64,000 bases of DNA from Clostridium_AT stratigraminis (GTDB lineage Bacteria > Bacillota > Clostridia > Clostridiales > Clostridiaceae): assembly GCF_045310675.1 (NCBI RefSeq), contig NZ_JBJHZZ010000005.1, forward strand, positions 1 through 64,000. Reading direction: 5' to 3'. The first letter of the stretch is position 1; every line of letters starts with the position of its first letter. Positions 1 to 8,801 of this stretch are shown one piece after another. A model generated the notes under the pieces. It ran no database searches. It was given only the letters and a program-made list of their open reading frames with translations, and was not told the DNA's origin. A program made the position numbers and the translations under genes.

Positions 1-77
1 TTGAACTGATTGAAATTTAACCCGTAGGGGGTCAAATTTAAACGCAAAAAGGGGTCAATTTTACTTGACAATCTACA
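1..77. mobile_element. Terminal end of an IS21-like insertion sequence (partial)
   Basis: The left edge carries two direct copies of a GGGGTCAA box (28-39 and 51-62) about 23 bases apart. They are followed by a tail ending in CA at 77. Spaced multiple copies of such a box close to a TG...CA terminus are typical of IS21-family ends. No istA or istB coding sequence lies inside the window, so only one end is visible and the rest of the element, if intact, lies to the left. The family call rests on motif memory only. Confidence 0.45.
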
Positions 78-356
78 GTTTTCATGTAATATAGTCATCA
101 ATAGGTGACAGACGAAAGATTATCTTGAGGAAGACTATGAGATTTTAAATATTTTTATAAAAGTTGAATACAGAATGTATAAGGTAGAGCTATTGATTAA
201 ACCACTTAAAAATGTTATGAATAAAACAATATTGAAGAAAATAATCCTTATACATTAATGAAGAAAAAATTTATGTATTGAATTTAACCATGAAAGATAT
301 ACAGTTATCAGTGAGAGAAAATACAAAATTTATATTTATACATTGTATAATTTTAG

Positions 357-502
357 GTCCCAACTTTATTGTCTGAATTAACGGAAAAGTAGTGTAAAAT
401 TATTACAAGATGTGTACCAACCTTATTGTTCGTATATGTGATTTTTCCCAACGCAGTAATGCCAGTTCAAATGGATTTTTATGTCCCAACTTTATTGTTT
501 GT
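357..502. repeat. Two direct copies of GTCCCAACTTTATTGT
   Basis: GTCCCAACTTTATTGTCTGA (357-376) is repeated as GTCCCAACTTTATTGTTTGT (483-502). A related motif in inverted orientation lies near 6529-6553. Such spaced copies resemble the subterminal repeats of insertion sequences, but no transposase is present and the family is not recognised. Confidence 0.5.
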
Positions 503-580
503 CAACAATATTGTCTAGGTATAAAGCTTGGTGGAGAATAAAAAAGTATAGTTAAAAATAATAAAGTTTGGTTTAAGAAC

Positions 581-625
581 GTGGGTGTATTGCAGGGCAG
601 CAACTGTAATACACCCACTTTTCAT
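581..625 (+). terminator. Rho-independent terminator-like hairpin
   Basis: A 15-bp stem (581-595 with 604-618) containing one G-T pair is followed by a short T run. No intact gene lies just upstream on the plus strand, so it probably belonged to a lost gene. Confidence 0.6.
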
Positions 626-750
626 TAAAGCTAATAGAAACAATCAATGCTAAGGCCAAAATTAATATTAAAGTTTTATTTTGCAAACTATAAATCACTT
701 CCTTGTATAATTGTTATGCATAGTATATATATTAATAACATATGTAGATA

Positions 751-1252
751 TTATTCTCGTTTACCATCCCATGGAATATATTTATCTGCCAAGCTCTTGG
801 GAAACATATGATACATACTCCCATATAGGATATTAACCTCATCATCACGTTCCCCATTTTTGGGAATCATAATAATGTTTTGATTAGTCGGTATACCACC
901 TGCAAATTGAACTTCATACATTACAGTTCTTTATTTATCATTATTATAACCTATTACAGTTACAGTACCTATTTACTGTTATACCTTTGATCAATTGGCA
1001 CAGTCACAGTAATATTAGCAACTCCATCTTTCCCAGTTTTTGTTGTTTTAACAATTTTCCCATTAGAATCAATAATGATTAAATTTATATCTTGTATAAC
1101 GTTATTTTCATATTCACGTGATATAAAATGCAACGGATATGTTATTGTTTCATCTGAGGCCAAAGAACCTTTAGGAATAATCACCTTTCTGCAGCCGAAA
1201 AAGATTATAAAAATCTAATTATAATTATGAATGGTAATAATTCTTTTTTCAA
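751..1252 (-). pseudogene. Broken lipoprotein-like gene, function unknown
   Basis: A good ribosome binding site (GGAGG at 1261-1265) precedes a TTG start at 1252. The first codons encode a lipoprotein-like signal peptide: KK, a hydrophobic core, then FFGC. The frame changes near 1210. A 71-codon piece follows (1184-969) with the text DGVANITVTVP, reminiscent of Ig-like or invasin-like repeats. A second frame change plus an in-frame stop lie near 930-965. The final open piece ends with PWDGKRE and a stop at 751. At least three lesions make this a pseudogene. The family is not recognised. The loss fits the decayed accessory context of the left end. Confidence 0.65.
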
Positions 1253-1741
1253 TTTAGAAACCTCCATAAAATTTATAATTATAAAAGCATGGCATTATTT
1301 TCTTATCAATTCTAGAATTTTAAAGTAACATAGTGTAATTATAGTATATATTTTGAATAAAAGCATAATAATATTGTGAAATGCGTCTATTTATTCGCGA
1401 ATAATTTTTAGATAGCATTCCTCTATTTTTTATATTTTCTTTAAACGTAAACATTACATTAGTTCACGATTAAAAACAAGTATTTCACGATATATTACTT
1501 GAAAAAAATCAAGATATGGGATAATTTATAAATATAATACAGTAAAATGATGGTAAATTTTTATTTATTTTCAAGAAGTCATGATATATCATTATCATCC
1601 GAATTAATTTAGAAAAAGAATTTCTTAAGGATAATTTTATTTAAGATTATCTTTAAGAAAAAAATAATCTTATTTACGTATATTCTTAACTGGAAACACA
1701 TACTTAGCAATTTTAACATTGAAGAAGGAGTGTCTAATAAT
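1253..1741. other. Non-coding upstream region of the ABC transporter genes
   Basis: This very AT-rich stretch has no credible ORF. It must contain the promoter of the ABC genes, but I could not pick one with confidence. The only clear structure is the inverted repeat at 1621-1660, listed separately. Confidence 0.4.
1621..1660. promoter_or_regulatory. 15-bp inverted repeat ahead of the ABC permease gene
   Basis: TTTCTTAAGGATAAT (1621-1635) pairs with ATTATCTTTAAGAAA (1646-1660) except for one G-T pair. It lies about 80 bases before the permease start. It is not followed by a T run on the plus strand, so an operator or an mRNA leader hairpin is more likely than a terminator. Its function is not known. 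Confidence 0.45.
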
Positions 1742-4207
1742 ATGATAAAAGATTATCGTCAACTTGTACCTCGTTATTTGGTATCAAACAAAAGGACAAC
1801 TTTGTCAATAACTATAAGTATATTAATTTCCGTTGCCTTACTAGTTTCTGTAGGTATAGTTATGGGAAAATATAATACTGTTAGATTAGAAATAGCTCAG
1901 GAAGGCCATGGAAAATATTATGGTGGATATCTTTACGTTCAAGAAGATAGTCTTGATAAACTTAAAAAATTTGATGGTATTTCAGAAGTTGGGACAAGTA
2001 TTACTATTGGTGAAATTCAGCTTGATAGTGAGAAATTACAAATTAAAGGAGCAGATCCTGTTGCACTTAATCTATTAAATGCAAAGGCCATAGATGGCAG
2101 GCTGCCTCAAAGTGGCTATGAAGTTGCCATTGAAAAATGGATGTACAATCATATGAAAAACAAGCCAAAACTAGGTGATAAATTTAAATTTAGCGATTGT
2201 TATGTAGATTCAAATGGTAAAGCACTAAGTAAAAATAATACGGAATTTACTCTTGTCGGTATATTAGAAGATTTTCAAGATTCAAAGATGTTTGAAACAG
2301 GTAATGCCTATATTACTTTAGATACTGCTAATTCACTTTTAGGTAATAGCAAAAAGGTTTATGAGCAGTGGTTTACTATAAATAACAACCTGCCAGTGGA
2401 TAGTACATTAAATAAAATAAAGACTTATGCAAATACAGGTAGCTCAGGTGAATCAGTAATTGAAGGTTATCGCCCCAATATATATTATACGGCTGCTTTA
2501 AATGAGGCAAAAGCTGTAAAGTATATAACACTTTTCTTTAATCTTATTGTAGCAGTAGCTTCGTTCATGGTTATCTATAATGTTTTCAGCATTTCAGTTC
2601 TTCAAAGGAAAAGGCATTATGGACTTTTAAGGGCAATAGGTATAACACCAAAACAAATTAAAAACATGTTGTTTTCTGAAGCTTTTTTATATGAAGCTGT
2701 TGTAGTACCACTTGGAATTTTAACTGGAATGCTAGTAACTTCATCAATTATGAAAGCAATAGGTGGGGAAGTTTTTAAAGGATCAGTGTTTAATAATATA
2801 ACTGCCTTTAATATTATTTTACCTATTTTAGTAAGTTTAATAGCTATAACTGCTGCGGTTTACAGCCCTGCAAAAAATGCCGCGAAGATATCTGCAATAG
2901 AGTCAATGACAATGGAGGATTCTAAGTCTGCTAAGAAATTATATAAGGCTTATAAAGAAAGCTTCTTTGATAAATTAATTGGATATACAGGGAAAATGGC
3001 AATAAGTAATTTGAAAAGATATAAAAAGAGGTTTTTGGCAACAGTAATAGCCATAGGAATGGGAATTTCACTATTTGTACTTTCAATATTTATAATAAAT
3101 TTCTTGAATCCAACAAAATTCTTGGAAGATAGGGTTAAATCAGATTATGTTTTAAATTTATCAGGTGTTTTAAATGATAATTATGGGTATGATGAGGAAA
3201 CTGTAAATCAAATTAAAAGTATTCCAGGAGTTAAATCTGTAGATAAATTTAAATATTTACAAACGGATTATATCTTACCAATGGATTCAGTAACACAGGA
3301 AGCTATTAAAGAAAATAATAAAAAGAGTAATCTAATGACAGGTGGATATCATGTAGTAACTCAGATTTATGGCTGTAGTGATGAGTTTATTGAGGCTTTA
3401 AGAAAGAGTGTTAATGATCCAAATGCACAGGTGTTTATTGTGCAAAACTTGAATAATGAGAATTTTACTAAAGTTAAGAGTGGGGATGAAGTTAGAATCT
3501 TTATTCAGTATATGGTTGCGGGGAAATTTGTAAATGTTGACAAAAACATTAAAGTGGATTATGTGCTTAAGGATCTTCCAATGAAATTAAACCAAGTAAA
3601 TGGTTATATAGCTACCTTTGTATCTTATAAATTTATGGAAGATAATTTTAAGCTTTATGGCTATCAGGATATCGAAATAAACGTAGACCATAAGGCAAAC
3701 TTAAGTAAAGTTGAACAGCAGCTTCAATTAATAGCATCTAATCATAAAAATGGGCAGCTAATAAGCTATCAAGATGAAGTAAATAAATATCATAATTATC
3801 AGCTTGAAGTAGGTACTTTACTTATTTCTCTTGCAACTATTATTGCAATTGTAGGTTTTATTAATATTATGAATACCTTAAACATGAACATTATTATAAG
3901 AAAAAGAGAATTTGGAATGCTCAGGGCCATGGGAATGACCCGAAAAGAACTTAGAAAGGTTTTATTAAAAGAAGCTTCTATATATGGTATATTTAGTTCA
4001 CTTATTGGTATAGGCTTAGGATATTTTCTTATATGGATGATATACAATCTAGCTAAAAGAAGGGTAGAAATAAAATTCTATATTGATTTAAAGGTTGTTA
4101 TATTTACAATTATAGTAACGGTAATACTCAGCATAGCTTCTTCAATATTACCGCTAAGGAAGGCTACTAAAGCAGATATAGTAGAATCTATACAGGCAGT
4201 GGAATAG
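1742..4207 (+). CDS. ABC transporter permease, FtsX/MacB type
   Basis: Large membrane permease of about 821 residues, with the duplicated layout of FtsX-type ABC permeases. It has one N-terminal membrane segment (about 15-37), an extracellular domain, and a three-helix FtsX domain (about 260-390, with LQRKRHYGLLRAIGIT). A further membrane segment lies near 435, followed by a second extracellular domain and a C-terminal FtsX domain with KREFGMLRAMGMTRKEL. I chose ATG at 1742 because AAGGAG (1725-1730) is well spaced for it and overlaps the GTG at 1730. It pairs with the ATPase gene 44 bases downstream. This family exports peptides, lipids or drugs, or works with sensor kinases in antimicrobial peptide resistance. 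The substrate cannot be told, and no two-component genes are adjacent. Confidence 0.9.
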   Translation: MIKDYRQLVPRYLVSNKRTTLSITISILISVALLVSVGIVMGKYNTVRLEIAQEGHGKYYGGYLYVQEDSLDKLKKFDGISEVGTSITIGEIQLDSEKLQIKGADPVALNLLNAKAIDGRLPQSGYEVAIEKWMYNHMKNKPKLGDKFKFSDCYVDSNGKALSKNNTEFTLVGILEDFQDSKMFETGNAYITLDTANSLLGNSKKVYEQWFTINNNLPVDSTLNKIKTYANTGSSGESVIEGYRPNIYYTAALNEAKAVKYITLFFNLIVAVASFMVIYNVFSISVLQRKRHYGLLRAIGITPKQIKNMLFSEAFLYEAVVVPLGILTGMLVTSSIMKAIGGEVFKGSVFNNITAFNIILPILVSLIAITAAVYSPAKNAAKISAIESMTMEDSKSAKKLYKAYKESFFDKLIGYTGKMAISNLKRYKKRFLATVIAIGMGISLFVLSIFIINFLNPTKFLEDRVKSDYVLNLSGVLNDNYGYDEETVNQIKSIPGVKSVDKFKYLQTDYILPMDSVTQEAIKENNKKSNLMTGGYHVVTQIYGCSDEFIEALRKSVNDPNAQVFIVQNLNNENFTKVKSGDEVRIFIQYMVAGKFVNVDKNIKVDYVLKDLPMKLNQVNGYIATFVSYKFMEDNFKLYGYQDIEINVDHKANLSKVEQQLQLIASNHKNGQLISYQDEVNKYHNYQLEVGTLLISLATIIAIVGFINIMNTLNMNIIIRKREFGMLRAMGMTRKELRKVLLKEASIYGIFSSLIGIGLGYFLIWMIYNLAKRRVEIKFYIDLKVVIFTIIVTVILSIASSILPLRKATKADIVESIQAVE

Positions 4208-4251
4208 AAGCATTAAGGGCCTTTAATTTATATAAGAGGGGGAAGAAAAAA

Positions 4252-4938
4252 GTGGAGATACTTAGAACCTATAAACTTACTAAGACTTATGGCAAGGGTG
4301 AAGCTGAGGTAGAAGCTTTAAAGGAAGCTGAAATTAGTATAAATAAAGGAGAGTTCGTGGCTGTAGTTGGACCGAGCGGATCAGGGAAGAGTACCCTGCT
4401 TCATATAATTGCAGGGCTTATGCAGCCAACCAGGGGAAGCGTGCTGATTGAAGGAAAAAATATATATAACCTATCTGAAAATGAACTTTCAATTTTTAGA
4501 AGGAGAAACATAGGTTTTATATTTCAATTTTTCAATCTACTTCCTATGCTTTCATTAGAAGAAAATGTAATTCTTCCTGCTCTGCTTGATAATAAAAAAG
4601 TGGATATGGAATATTTAGATGAACTATTAAGGGTGCTCGGACTGTCAGAAAGAAGGAGGCATCTTCCAGGAGCCTTATCTGGAGGTCAGCAGCAGCGTGC
4701 AGCAATTGCAAGAGCTCTATTTACAAAACCTTCAATTGTATTTGCAGATGAACCTACAGGAAATCTTGATTCAAAAAGCAGTAAGGAAGTTTTAGAATTA
4801 TTGACTATGAGTATAAAAAAATATAATCAGACTCTTGTTTTAATTACCCATGATATGAATGTGGCTATGCATGCTGACAGAATAATTAAAATTGAGGATG
4901 GGGTTGTAAGTGAGGATTTAAAAGTTATTGAGAGTTAG
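4252..4938 (+). CDS. ABC transporter ATP-binding protein, MacB/LolD type
   Basis: This 228-residue cytoplasmic ATPase energises the FtsX-type permease encoded just upstream. All motifs are present: Walker A GPSGSGKS (40-47), signature LSGGQQQR (142-149), Walker B IVFADEP (162-168) and the H-loop in LITHDMN near 197. The GTG start at 4252 is preceded by GAGGGGG (4236-4242). Size and motif order match the LolD/MacB/FtsE family. It is probably co-transcribed with the permease. No periplasmic adaptor is expected in a monoderm and none is seen. Confidence 0.92.
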   Translation: MEILRTYKLTKTYGKGEAEVEALKEAEISINKGEFVAVVGPSGSGKSTLLHIIAGLMQPTRGSVLIEGKNIYNLSENELSIFRRRNIGFIFQFFNLLPMLSLEENVILPALLDNKKVDMEYLDELLRVLGLSERRRHLPGALSGGQQQRAAIARALFTKPSIVFADEPTGNLDSKSSKEVLELLTMSIKKYNQTLVLITHDMNVAMHADRIIKIEDGVVSEDLKVIES

Positions 4939-4985
4939 CGTTTAATTTTATTGCTTTAGTAAAAGCGTAGAAATGAGGATAATAA

Positions 4986-5612
4986 TTGAAAAAAGTATTA
5001 TTAAATAAGAATGATATTTCATTGTTTAAGAGGGTATTTAAGTATTTAATTAAATATAAAATTAAATATATAATAGTTTTGTTATGCACAATCTTGGGCA
5101 TAACATTTGGAATTATACAGCCGTTAATATGGGCTAATATTTTGGCAAAATTATTTTCAAAAGAATATAATATGTTAATAATAAATATTGGCTATCTAAG
5201 TATATTTTTTTTTATGCAATCAATAATTAACTTTTTTCAATCATATTTATTCTCTTATTTAAATGAAAACTTTGTATATGATTTAAAACATGATATTTAT
5301 GACAGGATACTTAATTTACCTATAAAAGCTTTTGATGAAATCAGCGTTGGAGAAATAACTTCTAGAATACATAGTGATACAATGGCTGTTGCTGGTATAA
5401 TGACTAATCAATTTATAAACACTATCACAGATATACTTAGAATAATACATGAGGGGAAACACCCTGTTTTAATTGATGAAGTAGGTGTTGGGATAGGTAT
5501 TGGTGCAGGCATTACTATTAATGTTGGTATCATTGATATAATTATCATGTATAGGAATTGCTTTTGGAGCAGGCTACTTTATAGGAAAAGGTACAGGATA
5601 TTTGAAGGGTAA
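4986..5612 (+). pseudogene. Truncated ABC exporter joined to a glycine-rich tail
   Basis: The first ~150 residues match the N-terminal half of a six-helix ABC exporter membrane domain: two membrane helices, then LNLPIKAFDEISVGEITSRI. A full exporter has about 580 residues, so helices 3-6 and the ATPase are missing. From about residue 152 the text changes to VGVGIGIGAGITINVG, a glycine-zipper-like stretch foreign to this family. A one-base shift near 5549 opens a second glycine-rich piece (GIAFGAGYFIGKGTG) ending at a TAA near 5619. This looks like a deletion junction between an exporter and a small glycine-rich protein gene, possibly a bacteriocin-like precursor, with a further frameshift. 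The start is TTG at 4986 after GAGG. Confidence 0.65.
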
Positions 5613-5672
5613 ATTTTAAGTTAATTAAAGAATAAGTAATAAAACATATTAAGAGATAGCTATTCTTAATAT

Positions 5673-5849
5673 TTGGCAATCACAGATGTTTTCTATGATA
5701 GTTTGATTACATGCATGAGTATTTTAATACTAATGTTATATGTATCGGTTTTTAACAATATAGAAAGATTATGTTTGTGTAATAGAGTAGAAAAGATTGA
5801 AATAGGGCATACAAGTTATCCTCAAGTTATACAAGTAAATTTACCATAA
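5673..5849 (+). pseudogene. Short orphan open frame, probable gene remnant
   Basis: An open frame of 58 codons begins at TTG 5673 and encodes one hydrophobic segment (ITCMSILILMLYVSV) and a short polar tail. There is no ribosome binding site and the frame is preceded by a stop. It lies between the truncated exporter and the next intact gene, so I read it as debris of a lost membrane protein. No family is recognised. Confidence 0.25.
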
Positions 5850-5910
5850 GAAGGAAATAAATAGGAGATATTACAAATGTTATAAACTTAAGATTTGAGG
5901 AGGGGTTAAT

Positions 5911-6306
5911 GTGAAAAATAAAAAAACAATGATAGGTGGTATCCTTTGTGTTTTAACAATATTTCTTACTCAATTTGTTCTAAGGGCTACTGAAATAACT
6001 AATTTTTCTGTTCAAGCCATTGTTGCAATTATAATGGGTGGTGGCATATTATTTTCAGTAGGTATGTTAAATAGTAAGGATAGAATTTTTGGATTTAAAT
6101 TCAATTTAATTTCTGCAATATTAATGTTCATAACGTGTCTATTTGGTTCTATGGATTTTATTTTGGGCGAAAAATATCCTCAATTAGCTGAAACACATCG
6201 TTTACTATCTATCATGATTGATCTTTTAGTAGTTGTTAGTTTATTATCATTTGTTATATTTTTGGTAGTTGCAGCATCAATTACTGCTAAAAAAAATCAA
6301 AGATAA
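5911..6306 (+). CDS. Small four-helix membrane protein, unknown function
   Basis: This 131-residue protein has four predicted membrane segments at roughly 8-24, 33-53, 65-85 and 100-123, a charged N-terminus (MKNKK) and a charged C-terminus (KKNQR). The GTG start at 5911 is preceded by a strong GAGGAGGGG (5897-5905), so translation is likely. I do not recognise the family. It stands alone, between decayed exporter sequence and a block of hairpins and repeats. Possible roles such as immunity or an accessory membrane protein cannot be tested from sequence alone. Confidence 0.65.
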   Translation: MKNKKTMIGGILCVLTIFLTQFVLRATEITNFSVQAIVAIIMGGGILFSVGMLNSKDRIFGFKFNLISAILMFITCLFGSMDFILGEKYPQLAETHRLLSIMIDLLVVVSLLSFVIFLVVAASITAKKNQR

Positions 6307-6364
6307 ACTTTTTTTATAAAATAAAATCAAACTTTTTCACAAAAATAAATAATGTTATTCAATA

Positions 6365-6414
6365 AAAGAACTAAATTCTGATCAAACTTTTTTTTGAAAT
6401 TTAGTTCTTTGTAT
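6365..6414 (+). terminator. Hairpin downstream of the small membrane protein gene
   Basis: AAAGAACTAAATT (6365-6377) pairs perfectly with AATTTAGTTCTTT (6398-6410). The loop contains one copy of the ATCAAACTTTTT repeat and its T run. It is about 60 bases past the stop codon at 6306. Confidence 0.6.
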
Positions 6415-6528
6415 ATGTGTAGATATATGTTTTGCGTGGATGTTTTGATCAAACTTTTTTACAAACCTACAAGAATGTTGTTGTATCTAGGTAAAAAACT
6501 CGTTCAACACGTACTAAAGTCATTCAAT

Positions 6529-6553
6529 AGACAATAAAGTCGTTATAAGGACC
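6529..6553. repeat. Inverted relative of the GTCCCAACTTTATTGT repeat
   Basis: Read on the minus strand, this site gives GGTCC, a six-base insertion, then ACTTTATTGTCT. It matches the 357-376 repeat over 12 plus 5 bases in opposite orientation. It could mark the opposite end of an old mobile segment spanning roughly 357-6550. Confidence 0.35.
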
Positions 6554-6786
6554 AGACAGAAATGGGAGAAAAATTTCCTGTTTCTTGCCTGGTTTCTTTA
6601 TTTTTTGAAGAGAGATTGAGTAATTCTAAAATTAATTTTTGAAAAAAATGCTAAAATAAAGAGGGATTTATATATTATTGTCGAATATCGTTATTAGCAA
6701 AACATTAAAAGTAATAATAATATTGGATGCTTTGAAGAATTTCTTTAATCTGGGCACTTTAGAAATTTGGAGTATATAGTGCAACC

Positions 6787-6838
6787 GGCCAATATAGGAT
6801 TAGTCTCTTATAGATTATCTTATATTGGCCTTTTATTT
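6787..6838 (+). terminator. Hairpin with T-rich tail in the motA leader
   Basis: GGCCAATATA (6787-6796) pairs with TATATTGGCC (6821-6830). Further imperfect pairing lies inside, and TTTTATTTATT follows. It lies about 50 bases before motA, so it either ends an upstream transcript or acts as an attenuator of motAB. Confidence 0.55.
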
Positions 6839-6886
6839 ATTATGGGCTGAAATCATATTATTGTTATTATTATTAGAGGTGAAGAA

Positions 6887-7690
6887 ATGGATATATTCTT
6901 ATTAATTGGCATTATTGTTGGATTGGCTGCAGTTAGTTCTGGATTGCTTATGAAAGGTGCTAGTGTTTCTATATTATTTAGTCCTGAAGCAATAATGGTA
7001 ATTCTAGTAGGTACTTCAGCTGCGGTAATGAATTCTTTCACAAGGAAGGAATTTCTTAATATTCCTAAAATATTAGGAGTTGTTTTTAGTGATAAGTCGA
7101 AGGAAGATCCTATAGAAATAATTAATCAAATTGTTGATATGGCACAATCAACGCGAAAGGATGGACTATTATCATTAGAAACTAGGACTCAAGAACTGGA
7201 TAATGAGTTTATGAAACAAGGATTAGAAATGATAGTTGATGGTGAGGAACCGGAATATGTTAGACAAGTCCTTTTAGGTGATATTGAGGGAATGGAAGAA
7301 AGGCATCGAATCGGAGCTTCTATTTTTACAACAGCAGGGGGAGCTTCTCCTACACTTGGAGTTCTAGGTGCAGTTATAGGACTTATAGGTGCACTTGGAA
7401 ACTTAAATGATACTGCAAAACTTGGGGAATCTATAGCTGCTGCTTTCGTTGCTACTCTCTATGGAATTTTCTTCGGATATGTTATTTGGCACCCATTTGC
7501 ATCAAGACTGAAGAGAAAGTCACATGAAGAGGTCTCCAATAAGCTATTAATGGTAGAAGGTATTTTAGCAATTCAAGAAGGGAAAAATCCAAAAACTATT
7601 CAAAAGCAGCTTATAACTATGTTAAAACCTAAAGATAGAAAGAAACTTGAAGATATGAGTATAGATGGAGAAACTAAAGGAGATAAATGA
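6887..7690 (+). CDS. motA: Flagellar motor stator protein MotA
   Basis: MotA forms the ion-conducting stator ring with MotB and couples ion flow to flagellar rotation. The 267-residue protein has the family's four membrane segments: two near the N-terminus (2-20, 32-50) and two in the C-terminal half (about 150-172 and 182-203). A large cytoplasmic loop lies between them. The conserved region ASPTLGVLGAVIGLIGAL contains the functionally important proline (Pro155). The ATG at 6887 follows GAGGTGAAG. The stop overlaps the motB start (ATGA), which indicates translational coupling. No other flagellar genes lie in the window. Confidence 0.95.
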   Translation: MDIFLLIGIIVGLAAVSSGLLMKGASVSILFSPEAIMVILVGTSAAVMNSFTRKEFLNIPKILGVVFSDKSKEDPIEIINQIVDMAQSTRKDGLLSLETRTQELDNEFMKQGLEMIVDGEEPEYVRQVLLGDIEGMEERHRIGASIFTTAGGASPTLGVLGAVIGLIGALGNLNDTAKLGESIAAAFVATLYGIFFGYVIWHPFASRLKRKSHEEVSNKLLMVEGILAIQEGKNPKTIQKQLITMLKPKDRKKLEDMSIDGETKGDK

Positions 7691-8439
7691 TGAAACGTAA
7701 AAAACAACATCATGAAGAGCATGTTGATGAAACATGGTTACTTCCTTATTCAGATATGCTGACACTACTATTGGCACTTTTTATCGTTATGTTTGCAATG
7801 AGCAATGTGGATAACAAAAAATTAAAACAGATTAGTCTTCAATTCAACACTATTTTCTCAGGTGGTAACGGAGTATTAAAAGACAGCGGTGGTAGTGGCA
7901 CAAATCTAGCTCAGAATAACAGCTTTGTTGCAACTGATAAAATGAATAGTATAGTAGAACAGGACAAGATGATTGGAATTAAGAGTATCTTAGAGCAAGA
8001 GATTAAAAGCAATGGATATGCAGATCAGATAAAAGTGGATTTAAATGCAGAAGGATTGAATATTTCAATACAGGATACGGTTATTTTTAAATCTGGAGAT
8101 GCAGATGTATTAGCGAACTTTGATCCAGTACTGATCCAAATATCAAATATGATTAAAAATTTAGATAATGAGATAAGAATCAGTGGACATACTGACAATG
8201 TACCTATAAAAAATAATCAATTTCGTTCTAACTGGGACTTGAGTTATATGCGTGCCTCAAATGTTATGAACTTTATGGTAGATACAGGCCATGTTGCTCC
8301 TAATAAATTCACAATTCAAGCTTATGGTGAATACAGACCTAAATATGATAATTCCAATGAGGCAGGAAGGGCTAAAAATCGAAGTGTAGATATACTTATT
8401 GTTCGTAAATACGCACTTAGCACACAGAATGCAAATTAG
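7687..8439 (+). CDS. motB: Flagellar motor stator protein MotB
   Basis: MotB anchors the stator to peptidoglycan and carries the proton-binding aspartate. The 250-residue protein has a short basic cytoplasmic tail and a single membrane helix (about 18-39). The key Asp23 lies in PYSDMLTLLLA. A C-terminal OmpA-type peptidoglycan-binding domain includes ISGHTDNVP and ends near NRSVDILIV. The start overlaps the motA stop by four bases. ATG at 7687 and at 7690 would differ by one residue. The length is usual for the family. No polar-residue pattern allows a firm choice between H+ and Na+. Confidence 0.95.
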   Translation: MMKRKKQHHEEHVDETWLLPYSDMLTLLLALFIVMFAMSNVDNKKLKQISLQFNTIFSGGNGVLKDSGGSGTNLAQNNSFVATDKMNSIVEQDKMIGIKSILEQEIKSNGYADQIKVDLNAEGLNISIQDTVIFKSGDADVLANFDPVLIQISNMIKNLDNEIRISGHTDNVPIKNNQFRSNWDLSYMRASNVMNFMVDTGHVAPNKFTIQAYGEYRPKYDNSNEAGRAKNRSVDILIVRKYALSTQNAN

Positions 8440-8801
8440 TTTATTAAAACCCCATGCAATATGGAGAAAACATAATGATAGGATTAAAATTGAAGAAATC
8501 AGGGGTATACTAGAAATAGTACTTGAAATGGGAATTGTGGGAATATTTATCGCTTCATTAATGAAATAGTTGTTATTTTATAAGATAGTATTAAAAAGTT
8601 AATGAATAATATTCTTATATTCTAATTTGTTATTACTAGCCAGATAATATTAAAATAACTCCAAAATAAAAAGTGCATTGTCTTGGCTTTAAGTCAGTGC
8701 ACTTTTTTACACTAAATTTAATTTAAGTAGTCAAGCTGGAATATAATACAAATAAAATTAAGGTTAAATTATGATTGAATGAATTGGAGTTATTTTACTA
8801 T
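8440..8801. other. Convergent intergenic region after motB
   Basis: It holds the bidirectional terminator at 8669-8708. A plus-strand frame around 8460-8568 stays open and ends in a hydrophobic stretch (MGIVGIFIASLMK), but it has no ATG or ribosome binding site. It is not called as a gene. Confidence 0.45.
8669..8708. terminator. Bidirectional terminator between motB and the sigma gene
   Basis: AAAAGTGCA pairs with TGCACTTTT, with additional inner pairs (TG, CTT / AAG, CA). It is flanked by A and T runs on both sides, so it can serve motAB on the plus strand and the sigma gene on the minus strand. Confidence 0.8.

Larger units (their letters stand above)
78..750. other. Gene-poor stretch with short repeats and one terminator
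   Basis: No convincing gene was found in these 670 bases. The stretch holds two direct repeats (357-376, 483-502) and a strong terminator hairpin (581-618), both listed separately. A minus-strand micro-ORF of 37 codons (686 down to 573) starts with TTG after GGAAG and encodes a hydrophobic segment. Its 3' half is the terminator hairpin itself, so it may be a remnant or chance. Together with the adjacent insertion-sequence end and broken gene, this looks like decayed accessory DNA. Confidence 0.5.
6307..6886. other. Non-coding block of repeats and three hairpins before motA
   Basis: There is no gene here. It contains three copies of ATCAAACTTTTT (6326, 6381, 6448). A 13-bp perfect hairpin (6365-6377 with 6398-6410) ends in TTT and probably terminates the small membrane protein gene. 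An imperfect hairpin lies at 6551-6593, and another (6787-6830) is followed by TTTTATTT. An inverted relative of the 357/483 repeat lies at 6529-6553. The block reads as the right edge of the decayed accessory region. Confidence 0.5.

Noticed and set aside
8460..8568. Small hydrophobic ORF after motB
   Set aside because: The frame is open but has no usable start codon or ribosome binding site.
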